NCBI RefSeq assembly: GCF_000816085.1 | Contig: NZ_CP008747.1 | Span: 2,170,001-2,234,000, forward strand | Source of the DNA: Staphylococcus hyicus | GTDB taxonomy: Bacteria > Bacillota > Bacilli > Staphylococcales > Staphylococcaceae | Reading direction: 5' to 3' | Length of the DNA: 64,000 nt | In this document: positions 10,404-18,893 of the stretch, piece after piece | How the letters are laid out: each line of letters opens with the position of its first letter | Numbering within the stretch: position 1 is the stretch's first letter | Translations under genes and position numbers: made by a program | Notes under the pieces: generated by a model | Told to the model about the DNA's origin: nothing | What the model saw: the letters and a program-made list of their open reading frames with translations, nothing else | Database searches by the model: none

Positions 10404-10619
10404 ATGAACACAAAAACATTAGAAATCACATTTGAAAACACATTGCAAAAACCTGTAAAATTACAATTGCCTAAATTAGCAACTTCAATCACACGTGAAC
10501 TTGTAGAGATTCAAGCTGACAAAATTGTTAAATTAAACATTTTAAATGTTAATGGTACACCAATCTCTAAAGTAACATCTGCACAAGTGATTGACCGCAA
10601 CATCACTGTTCTATTTTAA
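10404..10619 (+). CDS. Small DUF2922 protein
   Basis: A 71-residue DUF2922-family protein, second gene of a two-gene operon with the DUF1659 gene. GAGGAGG lies 7 nt upstream of the ATG at 10404. The sequence alternates beta-like hydrophobic and polar residues and contains no recognisable active site. It is followed by a strong intrinsic terminator. The function is unknown in any species I can recall. Confidence 0.75.
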   Translation: MNTKTLEITFENTLQKPVKLQLPKLATSITRELVEIQADKIVKLNILNVNGTPISKVTSAQVIDRNITVLF

Positions 10620-10630
10620 AATGATCACCC

Positions 10631-10654
10631 GGGGGCGCTAATGCCCCCTTTTAT
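10631..10654 (+). terminator. Intrinsic terminator after the DUF1659/DUF2922 pair
   Basis: GGGGGC (10631-10636) pairs with GCCCCC (10643-10648) across a 6-nt loop and is followed by TTTTATT. Confidence 0.85.
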
Positions 10655-10801
10655 TCTATAAATACAAAAACTGATTGCTTAAGTTTTTTATAAAAGTAGA
10701 TTTTCTCAATTCCTTTCACTTAAAATCCACATATGTTTGATATGACACATCATACATTTAAAGTTTGCATTTCACGAATTCAAGCACATTTTACGTATTT
10801 T

Positions 10802-10844
10802 AATAGCCATCAATAGTCATCATATGATGACTTTGATGGCTATT
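10802..10844. repeat. Intergenic hairpin related to the repeat family (copy E)
   Basis: AATAGCCATCAA pairs with TTGATGGCTATT around an inner palindrome AGTCATCATATGATGACT. The stem design (AGCCAxCAA ... TTGxTGGCT) resembles the hairpins at 3541, 21121 and 29633. It lies between the DUF2922 terminator and the convergent gene ending at 10894. Confidence 0.6.
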
Positions 10845-10893
10845 TGTTTACAGCAATAATCTGCGCCGCTTATGAACAAAACATAAAAAATAA

Positions 10894-11118
10894 TTATTGG
10901 AGTACACGTACTTTTTCACCATAAAATACTTTTGATGCACCAACAGTGTGGCATACAATGTACTTGTCATATACTTCACTTACACGTGCTAAAATTTTAT
11001 ATGGTGACTCAACACGTAATACTTCAACGTAATCATTTCTTTTAAAATCACCACAAACGTTATTATTAATAATAAATTTTTCTTGATTGATTAATCTTAC
11101 CACTTGAAAGTTAGACAC
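10894..11118 (-). CDS. Small uncharacterised protein
   Basis: A 74-residue cytoplasmic protein I do not recognise. It starts with GTG at 11118, with GGTGAT about 8 nt upstream. The sequence is rich in beta-type residues (DYVEVLRVESPYKILARVSEVYDKYIVCHT) and looks like one small beta barrel. No transmembrane segment is present. It stands alone between the DUF pair and a long low-coding region. The coding call rests on codon pattern and ribosome-binding site only. Confidence 0.6.
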   Translation of the reverse strand: MSNFQVVRLINQEKFIINNNVCGDFKRNDYVEVLRVESPYKILARVSEVYDKYIVCHTVGASKVFYGEKVRVLQ

Positions 11119-11966
11119 TTAAAATCACCGCACTCTCTTAAAGGTAATATTATCTTACTAAAATATGTGCATGCCATGGTCACTTTAAAGTAAATTTATT
11201 TTAAACTTTACATTATTTTAATATCCCTCATAATTTTTGGTATGGTCATCCTCTTACAAACATTTGTAAATACATGCGCGCTCTATTTTATGCATCTGCA
11301 CTGTCTTTTGTAACAAGTACCATCTCTAAATATTTATAATCCCTGGCATACAGCTTCACTATTTCTTATGACACACCTCAAATCCTGATACAGATAACGA
11401 TCGTTCGTATAACGACATGTTCATGGGTATCATCATTTGCCATGAAACCTTAATCCCCACGAATTGATGCATTTTAACCGTCAGCGCGACACTTACAGGC
11501 CAATTAAAACACTTTACATAGATCCTTTATAAAGGGGTATGTATCGATCATCACGGATAGTTACAGATACCGAAATAAATCATCCTACGTCACCGTTTCA
11601 AATGACTAACATGTATTATGTTATTTCTTTTCATTTCAATTAATCATAAATAATTAATGTCACTGCCTCCTATATTCACGAAAAAGCAACATTAAACACC
11701 TGTAAATCTTTTTCAAAAGCAGCCAATAGACATACCACGCTTATTCAAGCCGTGCAAGTATAATTAATAAAAACTCTGAAAATTAGATATAATCCGTACA
11801 ATTTGAATTCTTTTATATCAAATGGGACGCTTTATCAAGAATTATTTCATTTTTCTTGAATGTTATTTTAATTTAATTTTGAATTTTGTTTACAACTATC
11901 ATACTAAGTTTGCACAAAAACATTATTCTAGTATAATTTTTACCAACAACATTTCGAGGTGATATA
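11119..11966. other. 850-bp region without a confident gene
   Basis: No open frame longer than about 55 codons is seen on either strand. A minus-strand open stretch (11526-11359) and fragments beside it could be remnants of a decayed gene, but no family is recognised. Palindromes occur at 11396-11405 (AACGATCGTT) and 11524-11535 (CCTTTATAAAGG). The right edge carries the promoter of the next gene. Confidence 0.5.
11910..11937 (+). promoter_or_regulatory. Promoter of the adaptor-like gene
   Basis: TTGCAC (11910-11915) and TATAAT (11932-11937) are 16 bp apart. The ATG follows 29 bp after the -10 box, with GAGGTGAT as ribosome-binding site. Confidence 0.6.
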
Positions 11967-12863
11967 ATGAAAAAGCCCTTTATTCTCTTTGTTTCATCAA
12001 GTTTAATTTTATTAATTTTAATTCTAACCCTTTCAATTTATTACATTTGCCAACTAAATAAGCCGAATGTCAAGACATTGCGCGCGTCATTAACTTACCC
12101 TCAACATTTAAAAGGCATTGTGCAATCTGACTATAACTATATATTAAAATATAATGAGAATTTAGGTTTTGTTCAAGATATTCATGTAAAAGATAATGAA
12201 AAGGTGAATACGGATAAACCACTTATCACCTATCATAATCCTTCAAAAATCCCTATCATTCATGCTTTAAACCAATTATTATCCAACCACTTAAGCACAA
12301 ACCAAGCCTTTGAAATCAATAAAGAAATTATAAAATACAAATCAGATTTGTATCATACGATTCCATCTCCCGTTGAAGGAATCGTGCGTTTGCATGAATC
12401 TTTTCCAAACCGTAATAAAGAAAAAATTTTAGAAATATCTTCTGAAGAACAACATATTCTAGTTAAAGTTCCCGAGCATTTATATACAAAATTTAACAAA
12501 GCTCAAACCGTTATACTCCATTCCGCTTTAACGGATAAAACCGTTAAAGGCACTGTCATATCAAGACATTTCACACCTGCCTCTCCTCCCAAAATTTCAG
12601 CAAAAACATACTATTTTGTTAAAGTTAAAACACCTAAAAAATACCCTATTGGGACGCATTTTGAAGTTCATTTTTCAAAACCTCAGCTCATTTTACCGCA
12701 AGATATTTTACTAGATGAAAATTCTGTGTTGATTTATAAGAAAGGTAAATTGATTAAACGAATCATAACTTATGATAAAATAAATGAGCAACTTATAATT
12801 AAGAGTGGAATATTTGTAGGGGAGAAAATCGTACGATATCCAAAAGAGACAAATTTTCAATAA
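11967..12863 (+). CDS. Membrane-anchored efflux adaptor-like protein (HlyD/MFP type)
   Basis: A 298-residue protein with an N-terminal signal anchor (about 5-28), then a lipoyl/barrel-sandwich pattern split by a short helical insert (VQDIHVKDNEKVNTDKPLITY, about 68-90, and IPSPVEGIVRLHE, about 134-146). A beta-barrel region and a C-terminal membrane-proximal segment follow (about 230-298). This is the layout of periplasmic or membrane-fusion adaptors, here facing outward from a Gram-positive membrane. No cognate permease or ATPase is adjacent. It sits immediately upstream of sarA in the same direction. Confidence 0.65.
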   Translation: MKKPFILFVSSSLILLILILTLSIYYICQLNKPNVKTLRASLTYPQHLKGIVQSDYNYILKYNENLGFVQDIHVKDNEKVNTDKPLITYHNPSKIPIIHALNQLLSNHLSTNQAFEINKEIIKYKSDLYHTIPSPVEGIVRLHESFPNRNKEKILEISSEEQHILVKVPEHLYTKFNKAQTVILHSALTDKTVKGTVISRHFTPASPPKISAKTYYFVKVKTPKKYPIGTHFEVHFSKPQLILPQDILLDENSVLIYKKGKLIKRIITYDKINEQLIIKSGIFVGEKIVRYPKETNFQ

Positions 12864-12953
12864 GTGTATGATACCGTAACAGTGTGTCATTGTAGCTTTA
12901 TCCAATCATTTACAAAAATTTTGTTTCATAAAGAGTCCGATTAAGCCTTCTTA

Positions 12954-12983
12954 GTTTACAATCAAAAATAATTTGGTTATAAT
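12954..12983 (+). promoter_or_regulatory. sarA proximal promoter, sigma-A with possible overlapping sigma-B
   Basis: TTTACA (12955-12960) and TATAAT (12978-12983) are 17 bp apart, a good vegetative promoter giving a leader of about 165 nt. The same DNA also reads GTTTAC (12954-12959), 15 bp, GGTTAT (12975-12980), close to the sigma-B consensus. S. aureus sarA has separate sigma-A and sigma-B promoters. The overlap here is an observation, not proof of use. Confidence 0.6.
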
Positions 12984-13153
12984 TACAATCTAATTGCACT
13001 TAAATCAATTCACAAGTAATAATATCAATAACTTTTTAAAAGAAGGTACAGATATTTCATTTGAAATTAATAAGCAAGGATTTCATTAATCTGTCTTCCA
13101 AGACAATTTTGAAAAATACATCCAAGGGCAATGAAAAACGGGAGGTTTTGAAC

Positions 13154-13525
13154 ATGGCTGTTACAAGAGTCAAAGATTGTTTCGAATTATTATCAATGGT
13201 TACGTATGCGGATAGATTGAAAAGCGTAATCAAGAAGGAGTTCCAAATCAGCTTTGAGGAGTTTGCGGTTTTAACGCATTTAAGCTACCGCATTGAAGAT
13301 GAATACTACCTTAAAGACATCATTAACAACTTAAACTACAAACAACCTCAAGTTGTTAAAGCGGTTAAGAACTTATCTCAAGAAGGTTATTTTAACAAGC
13401 GTCGTAATGAACAGGATGAGCGAACTGTTCTTATTTTAGTCAACGATGAACAACGTAAAAAGATCGATGAATTGTTAAATCGTGTAAACGAAACAATCAA
13501 GAGCACTGACATTAAACCACAATAA
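13154..13525 (+). CDS. sarA: Global virulence regulator SarA
   Basis: A 123-residue winged-helix DNA-binding protein of the MarR/SarA class. The core ([37 protein letters not shown], and [14 protein letters not shown] with its Asp-Glu-Arg wing) is nearly identical to S. aureus SarA. The ATG at 13154 has GGGAGG 8 nt upstream and aligns with the known start, so the longer frame opening at 13061 is not used. It acts as a dimer on many virulence and metabolism promoters. It is monocistronic, with a strong terminator. Confidence 0.95.
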   Translation: MAVTRVKDCFELLSMVTYADRLKSVIKKEFQISFEEFAVLTHLSYRIEDEYYLKDIINNLNYKQPQVVKAVKNLSQEGYFNKRRNEQDERTVLILVNDEQRKKIDELLNRVNETIKSTDIKPQ

Positions 13526-13529
13526 CAGT

Positions 13530-13575
13530 AAAAAGTACCACTTCATCTTACCGATGTGAAGTGGTACTTTTTTAT
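13530..13575 (+). terminator. sarA intrinsic terminator
   Basis: AAAAGTACCACTTCAT pairs with ATGTGAAGTGGTACTTTT, followed by more T. The arms are almost perfectly complementary over 16 bp. Confidence 0.9.
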
Positions 13576-13729
13576 ATTTCAATAAGCCGTAACGTGTTTA
13601 TATCGAATGCATTTTCTTTTGCAGCAATTTAAGTGAATACATATGCCTATTACTGATCTATTGTTCTTATGCACATCCCATTACAACCTATTCGCTTAAA
13701 ATCGTTATTGGTCTATAGATGTGAATCCA

Positions 13730-14446
13730 TTAAACTTGTTTTTTAGATGAAAGTTCAATCGTGTAAAATATGATGAGCACAAGGATCATTACCCATATCG
13801 CAATGGATATCAATTGTGCTGCTTGAGGGTCCTTGATCATAATATCTACCGTTTTTTGAACGAGTAATAAACCAATCCCTGTATATTCTAGACGCTTACG
13901 ATACAACCCCCATAATGTAAAAAACAATCCAAACACCGCAATGACAAGATGTGTATATTGCGTCACAATATGAATGCCTAACGTAATATCAAATGTATTC
14001 ATCCCAATAAGAATCATTGCCACAACTGCTAATATTAATCCAATATAGCTTTCTAATCGATTTTGATATAAATAACTTTTACGCATGATACGCGAATAGA
14101 TGATAACTGAAATCGGCAATAAAACGATAATATAGAGAATAGATAACCCTGTAGCTGCCCCAAACGGAACCAGTTGTTTATCATAAAGATAAGAAATCAA
14201 GATAAAGTTTATGATAAAAAAGACTACTGGATTAAATTGTAACGTAAACAAATTTTTTTGAATGGTTAAAATAATTTCAGCAGTCGATTTTTGACGATAT
14301 TCAATATAATCTACACCTTGCTTTTCAGATTTCTGTATATCTTTTCTTAGGTTTTCTTTTACATCATCTATTAATGTCGTCGTTATTCCTTTATGTGTAA
14401 GATAATCCTCAACATTGTCTATTAAAGTGCGATCATTCGGTCTCAT
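13730..14446 (-). CDS. Uncharacterised multi-pass membrane protein
   Basis: A 238-residue protein. The first ~75 residues are charged and helical (DRTLIDNVEDYLTHKG, KENLRKDIQKSEKQG) and six or so membrane segments follow. The ATG at 14446 has GGAGG 5 nt upstream, whereas the longer frame from 14524 has no support. The layout of a soluble amphipathic head followed by helices recalls DUF1129-type small membrane proteins, but I cannot assign a family firmly. No neighbour suggests a role. Confidence 0.65.
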   Translation of the reverse strand: MRPNDRTLIDNVEDYLTHKGITTTLIDDVKENLRKDIQKSEKQGVDYIEYRQKSTAEIILTIQKNLFTLQFNPVVFFIINFILISYLYDKQLVPFGAATGLSILYIIVLLPISVIIYSRIMRKSYLYQNRLESYIGLILAVVAMILIGMNTFDITLGIHIVTQYTHLVIAVFGLFFTLWGLYRKRLEYTGIGLLLVQKTVDIMIKDPQAAQLISIAIWVMILVLIIFYTIELSSKKQV

Positions 14447-14557
14447 AAATGCCTCCAACATAAGTGCATGTGGCCGGAAAAGGACAACAATATCGCTGAT
14501 ATTTTGCCCACACCCGATAACCATAATTTAAACACAGTTATACATAAAATTAAAGGA

Positions 14558-14605
14558 AGTGAGACTAAGAAATCTTATGTTCACTCTTACGATTTCTGTC
14601 CCACT
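14558..14605. repeat. Hairpin with TGGGACAGAAAT-like arm
   Basis: AGTGAGACTAAGAAATC and GATTTCTGTCCCACT form an imperfect stem between two minus-strand genes. The minus-strand arm AGTGGGACAGAAATC matches the common staphylococcal intergenic repeat word. It may act as terminator for the secreted-protein gene or its neighbour. Confidence 0.55.
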
Positions 14606-14638
14606 ATCCCTTGTCATTATAATCAAACAAATACGTTA

Positions 14639-15145
14639 TTACCCTTCAAGATCAATTCTGTACAATTTGATGATTTTATCTTTAGGTGATGTTGATGCAA
14701 ATTGATATGAACGTTTACCATCGATAATAAAGCCGCTATTACCAGTCACTTTATTATAATGTTCACGTGTCACAGCCTTCTCACTCACATTTTTTTTGAC
14801 TTCATTGTAAGTTGGGCCATTTGCTTTGTTATAACTCATAGAAATACGTGTCACTTTAGCATTTGCATTGCTTGAATTTGCTGTAACAATCATTGTACCT
14901 TTAGAAGTATGGTACTCATAGTATTGTTCAGATCCAAACCCCGCTTGAGTATGGATGCCTTCACCTTTGACACGAATCACGTCTGCCATATTTTGACCGA
15001 TTTTAACACCTTCAACAGTTTGATCACCTTTTTGTAAGGCTTTAACGGATTGAATTGTATTGCCTTCCATCGCAGACGCAGAACCTGTTGCTACTCCTGA
15101 CAATGTTAAACCAGTAATAAGTACAGCACTGACGAGTTTTTTCAT
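14639..15145 (-). CDS. Secreted staphylococcal protein of unknown function
   Basis: A 168-residue exported protein. The signal peptide is about residues 1-26 with an AxA site (SASA, then MEG). The mature part has two similar-looking modules, first VKIGQNMADVIRVKGEG with YYEYHTSKGTMIVTA and then PTYNEVKKNVSEKAVTREHYN with SYQFA, suggesting a small beta-rich repeat. The start at 15145 has GGAG 10 nt upstream. There is no lipobox or cell-wall sorting signal, so it is probably released or loosely bound. I do not recognise a function. Confidence 0.7.
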   Translation of the reverse strand: MKKLVSAVLITGLTLSGVATGSASAMEGNTIQSVKALQKGDQTVEGVKIGQNMADVIRVKGEGIHTQAGFGSEQYYEYHTSKGTMIVTANSSNANAKVTRISMSYNKANGPTYNEVKKNVSEKAVTREHYNKVTGNSGFIIDGKRSYQFASTSPKDKIIKLYRIDLEG

Positions 15146-15236
15146 AAAGCACACGCTCCTTTTCGTTCTTTCGATTCTGTGCTCACTACTAGTATACATG
15201 AAATGTCATTTTAATAACAGTGGTATTACAAAACGA

Positions 15237-16037
15237 TTACAAAACATTATCTTTCACTTTGTTTTTTGTAAAAGCTTTTAATGTTTTCAAAAAGCGTTCT
15301 TTTTCTTCAACAAAAGGATATACACCTGATTTTTTAAATATATGGAATTCCGAATTTGGAATTAAATCTGCAACATCTTTAGATTCAATAGGCGTAACAC
15401 GCTCATTTGCATTTCCCGCAATAACGAGCGTCGGCTTTGTGACTTGTAACGTAAGTTGTTTGATGTCTACACTTTTAAAAGCACTGTCAACCGCACGTTG
15501 CTCATAATCTGTTAATAGTTCCGCCGAATTATCAATCCCTTTTAAAAACTTTCGAACTTTACTTTTCGCATAATATAAATGTTTTTCAAAAAATTGCTCT
15601 TGGTCCGCTTTATCCCAAGTTCTAATTTTTTCAGCATATTTTAAAAATAAGCGTTCTTTTGGTAACAAATCATTACTCGCTGTTGGATTGATTAACACAA
15701 GTTCCGTCACTTTATCAGGATAATGCACCGCTAAATCCATAGCGACTACGCTTCCCAACTCATTCGCAACAATCATACTTGATTTTAAATATAAAAATTC
15801 CATAAGTTCATTAATATCTTGTGCAAATGTATTAAATGCAATCTTTAATGGTTTATCAGAATAACCATGTCCTCTTAAATCAATAAGAATGACTTGATAA
15901 TACCGTGATAAACGTTTAGCAACATCTTCAAAGACTGTGTGGTTCATATGAATCGTATGAATCATAATGATAGGTTCACCATGCCCCATTGAACGATAGT
16001 TTAATGCTGTGCCGTCTGATGTACGGAATAATTTCAT
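15237..16037 (-). CDS. Alpha/beta-hydrolase-fold protein lacking the catalytic triad
   Basis: A 266-residue protein with the complete fold outline (MIHTIHMNHTVF oxyanion region, LIDLRGHGYSDKP, then the nucleophile elbow). At the elbow the sequence is ANELGS (91-96) where GHSxGG is normal, so the serine is Glu93. The usual histidine in SGHxxFxExPERF is Val239 (SGVYPFVEEKERF), and the acid position is occupied by Asn211/Glu212. Hydrolase activity by the usual mechanism looks impossible. It overlaps the HAD gene upstream by 4 bp (ATGA). Confidence 0.75.
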   Translation of the reverse strand: MKLFRTSDGTALNYRSMGHGEPIIMIHTIHMNHTVFEDVAKRLSRYYQVILIDLRGHGYSDKPLKIAFNTFAQDINELMEFLYLKSSMIVANELGSVVAMDLAVHYPDKVTELVLINPTASNDLLPKERLFLKYAEKIRTWDKADQEQFFEKHLYYAKSKVRKFLKGIDNSAELLTDYEQRAVDSAFKSVDIKQLTLQVTKPTLVIAGNANERVTPIESKDVADLIPNSEFHIFKKSGVYPFVEEKERFLKTLKAFTKNKVKDNVL

Positions 16038-16741
16038 TGTTTTTCATCCCCTCTCGGAATATTCAAAATATCAAGAATTTCTTCTAATGTGGATATTTCA
16101 TAGTCCATTTCTGAAGCTAACGGTTCTAGGTCAGATTCACCTTGATTATGCCCGTACCAAACACTTATCATTCCCATTGCTCTGGCTGGTGCCACATCAT
16201 TCAAAGCATCATCGCCAACATAGATGACTTCCGAGGGATCTACATTTAACTTTTCAATCATGTCTTCATAAATGCGTGGGTGTGGCTTTCTAAAGCCAAC
16301 TGCTTCAGAAGTTGATAAATGATTCACGTAATCTTCAATTCCTAATGCATACACCCGATAATGTTTAATACTGGATTTACCATTAGCAATTACGCCAATT
16401 TTATATCCTGCTTTTTTTAACTTTTTTAATGTATACGTGGTGTCATAAAATGGAAATACATAACGATAAAAATGCATTTCAAAATCATGAAAGAGATCTT
16501 TCCAACTCAGTCGATCAACATTGAATTGTTTTATGATTTCTTTATACACATCTGGTTTATCATGATCTTCATCATCATCTAACTCAATAAATTTATTACG
16601 GTAATCTGATGCCTGAACACGCACTAAATAATCGTGAAACCGTTCATATTGTTCTTCAATAAATTTATCTCTTGATTTTTTTCGATCAAGCAACGTGCCT
16701 TCTAAATCAAAAATAATCGCTTTAACTTGTTTTAATTCCAT
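16034..16741 (-). CDS. HAD-superfamily hydrolase with atypical motifs
   Basis: A 235-residue HAD subfamily IA protein. Motif I reads FDLEGTLLD (residues 11-19), so the second aspartate of DxDxT is Glu14. Motif II reads IGVIANG, with alanine where Thr/Ser is usual. Motif III (GFRKPHP) and motif IV (VGDDALNDV) are intact. The start is ATG 16741, with GAGGGTG upstream. Phosphatase activity may be weak or altered. The next gene starts inside its stop codon region, so the two proteins are made together. Confidence 0.75.
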   Translation of the reverse strand: MELKQVKAIIFDLEGTLLDRKKSRDKFIEEQYERFHDYLVRVQASDYRNKFIELDDDEDHDKPDVYKEIIKQFNVDRLSWKDLFHDFEMHFYRYVFPFYDTTYTLKKLKKAGYKIGVIANGKSSIKHYRVYALGIEDYVNHLSTSEAVGFRKPHPRIYEDMIEKLNVDPSEVIYVGDDALNDVAPARAMGMISVWYGHNQGESDLEPLASEMDYEISTLEEILDILNIPRGDEKQ

Positions 16742-16920
16742 TATGACACCCTCATTACTTTCAAAAATTAATCCTACCACTATAAAATATTAATGTCATT
16801 GTAGCATACCTTCGTTCACTTTATATTTAAAGACTAAGCGCTACAAATTCACACCCATCAACAATCGTACGTGACCGCTCTCACATTGTATGTTTCATTG
16901 GACGTATATGTGCGATCAAT

Positions 16921-17889
16921 TCACCCTCGTTTGTAAAATTTTTTTTGCTCTATTATTAATATATAAAACATTAAAGGAATGCCTATCAACGCTAAAACAA
17001 TACTCGCTGGAAGCTGCATAGGATGTAACAACTGACTTCCTAAAATATCCGCCAACAACATCACAGTTCCCCCAATAAGTAAATTAAAACTCATTTTAAC
17101 CCCTAAACCACTATGAATCGTACGCTGGATAAATTGAGGAATCACAATACCTATAAATCCAATAACCCCTACATATCCAATAATTACTGCTGAAATTAAA
17201 GTGGCAATCCATAATATCATAATACTCAATTGTTGCGTTTTGAGTCCCAAACTTTGACTCGACAAACGATTTAACTGTAGTAATTTCAATTGCGGTAATA
17301 ATACTGTGATAATGACGATGACTACTAAAAGTACTACGCCAACGATAATCACTTCTGTCATTTCCGCTGCTGAAAATCCTCCAAACATATAATTCAATAT
17401 ATTTTGTAGTTTCTGCGGATTCATCTGTACTAACAAATATAATATAGCATTCATTAATGCACCAATCATTATACCTGATAATATCAACATTTTAGTTGGA
17501 TATCCCCAAGAGACAATATGCGCCACCAAAATCACAATAAAAAGGGAAAATAACCCAAACAACATAGATATGGGCGCAATCCATAAAAATGATAAACCCA
17601 AAAATACTGTCAATGCAGCACCTAATGTGGATCCACTTGCTAATCCTAACGTAAAACTATCTGCAAGTGGATTATTTAAAATCAGTTGAAACAAAAATCC
17701 TGCTAACGTCAAACCCATGCCCGATAGTAAGGCTAGTAATACGCGAGGAAGCCGCACTTCAAAAATGATAGTTGACGCATAAGGATTGGACCAGTCCATA
17801 AAACCAAACAAACTATAGAAGACGATCACGATTAAAAGAAAGCCCCATAAACTAAAGGTTATGAGGTCTTTCATCTTATTATTTTTCAT
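16921..17889 (-). CDS. FecCD-type ABC permease (iron-siderophore or B12)
   Basis: A 322-residue membrane protein with about nine to ten helices and the FecCD signatures (RLPRVLLALLSGMGLTLAGFLFQLILNNPLADSFTLGLASG, quoted as the region about 45-85). ATG 17889 lies inside the end of the binding-protein gene (11-bp overlap) and has GAGTGAT about 8 nt upstream. No ATPase gene is adjacent, so an ATPase encoded elsewhere (FhuC is the usual candidate in staphylococci) must serve it. Confidence 0.85.
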   Translation of the reverse strand: MKNNKMKDLITFSLWGFLLIVIVFYSLFGFMDWSNPYASTIIFEVRLPRVLLALLSGMGLTLAGFLFQLILNNPLADSFTLGLASGSTLGAALTVFLGLSFLWIAPISMLFGLFSLFIVILVAHIVSWGYPTKMLILSGIMIGALMNAILYLLVQMNPQKLQNILNYMFGGFSAAEMTEVIIVGVVLLVVIVIITVLLPQLKLLQLNRLSSQSLGLKTQQLSIMILWIATLISAVIIGYVGVIGFIGIVIPQFIQRTIHSGLGVKMSFNLLIGGTVMLLADILGSQLLHPMQLPASIVLALIGIPLMFYILIIEQKKFYKRG

Positions 17890-18760
17890 AAATTGCATCA
17901 CTCAATCGTTTCATAGCTTCATCTATACGCGGACCAGGTCGAGATAACACATCGTCATTCAAGGCAATGACACGGTTATGTTTAACAGCATTTACTTTGT
18001 CGAAACCTCCACGTTGTTGTACGAGTTGTTGATACGCTTCGGTTGACGTACCTGATGTGGTAATCATAATATCAGGGTTCTTTTTAATGATTTGTTCTTT
18101 ACTCACTGTTGGCCAACCTTGTTGGTCATGGAAGATATTTTTAGCATGCAATTGTGATAACATATCATCCATAAACGTCTTCTGACCTACAGAATAAATT
18201 TCAGGTTCGGACGCAATTTCTATAAATACATTCGGCGTGCCATTTTTCGTTTTAGCGTGTTTCGTCACTTGCTCAATATTTGCCTTTGTTTCTTTAATTA
18301 ACGCTTGCGCTTCTCGTTCTTTATGTGTCACCTTGCCAATTTGTTCAAAGCTGTCATACATTTCTTTAATGGAGTGGGCATCTTTGACATATACCACTTT
18401 AATGCCACTATGTTCAAGGCTTTTTAAAACTTTCCCTTGAGATGCTTTTTGTGATTCATGTGCGAGAATGAGGTCAGGTTGCGCTTTTATTAATGATTCT
18501 TTATTTAGTTTCATCGCATCAAATTGCGTTTTTTCACGTACCTCTTTAGGATAATCATCCACTGTTGATACACCTACCACATGTTTTCCTAATCCCAATT
18601 CATATAAAATTTCAGTATTACTTGGAATCAGTGAAATGATACGGTTGGGCACTCTATCTGATGTTTTACCAGATTGTTGTGATTGATTTTGGTTAAAACT
18701 ACATCCTGACAACACGATAATGGTCGCTAAAAGGAAAATAATAATGCGTTTTAATTTCAT
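17879..18760 (-). CDS. ABC transporter substrate-binding lipoprotein (BtuF/FecB type)
   Basis: A 293-residue lipoprotein. The lipobox is LSGC, with the cysteine near residue 20. Two Rossmann-like lobes are joined by a helix, as in cluster A-II proteins (NRIISLIPSNTEILYELGLGKHVVGVS and PNVFIEIASEPEIYSVGQKTFMDDML). The start is ATG 18760, with AGGAG 7 nt upstream. The ligand is unknown: the family binds siderophores, haem or cobalamin. It is the first gene of a two-gene operon with the permease. Confidence 0.85.
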   Translation of the reverse strand: MKLKRIIIFLLATIIVLSGCSFNQNQSQQSGKTSDRVPNRIISLIPSNTEILYELGLGKHVVGVSTVDDYPKEVREKTQFDAMKLNKESLIKAQPDLILAHESQKASQGKVLKSLEHSGIKVVYVKDAHSIKEMYDSFEQIGKVTHKEREAQALIKETKANIEQVTKHAKTKNGTPNVFIEIASEPEIYSVGQKTFMDDMLSQLHAKNIFHDQQGWPTVSKEQIIKKNPDIMITTSGTSTEAYQQLVQQRGGFDKVNAVKHNRVIALNDDVLSRPGPRIDEAMKRLSDAIYEK

Positions 18761-18843
18761 GTGCTCACTCCTCATATGATTATTCACAAATTATATCAAA
18801 TCACGCTTCAGTTACCACTATAATTTTTAAAAATACTTATAAA

Positions 18844-18875
18844 AAAAATGATGCACATAAACGTACATCATTTTT
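18844..18875 (-). terminator. Terminator after argS
   Basis: AAAAATGATG (18844-18853) pairs with CATCATTTTT (18866-18875). The run of A on the left is a T tract for minus-strand transcription leaving argS. Confidence 0.75.
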
Positions 18876-18893
18876 AAACATTGCTTATTTAAA

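Noticed and set aside
11427..11432. GGGTAT words in the pre-sarA gap as sigma-B -10 boxes
   Set aside because: No GTTT-type -35 lies at the right distance. The best pairing needs GTTCGT at 16 bp, which is poor.
13061..13153. Longer sarA reading frame starting 93 bp upstream
   Set aside because: The strong ribosome-binding site lies before the ATG at 13154, and the SarA homology begins exactly there. The upstream part is leader.
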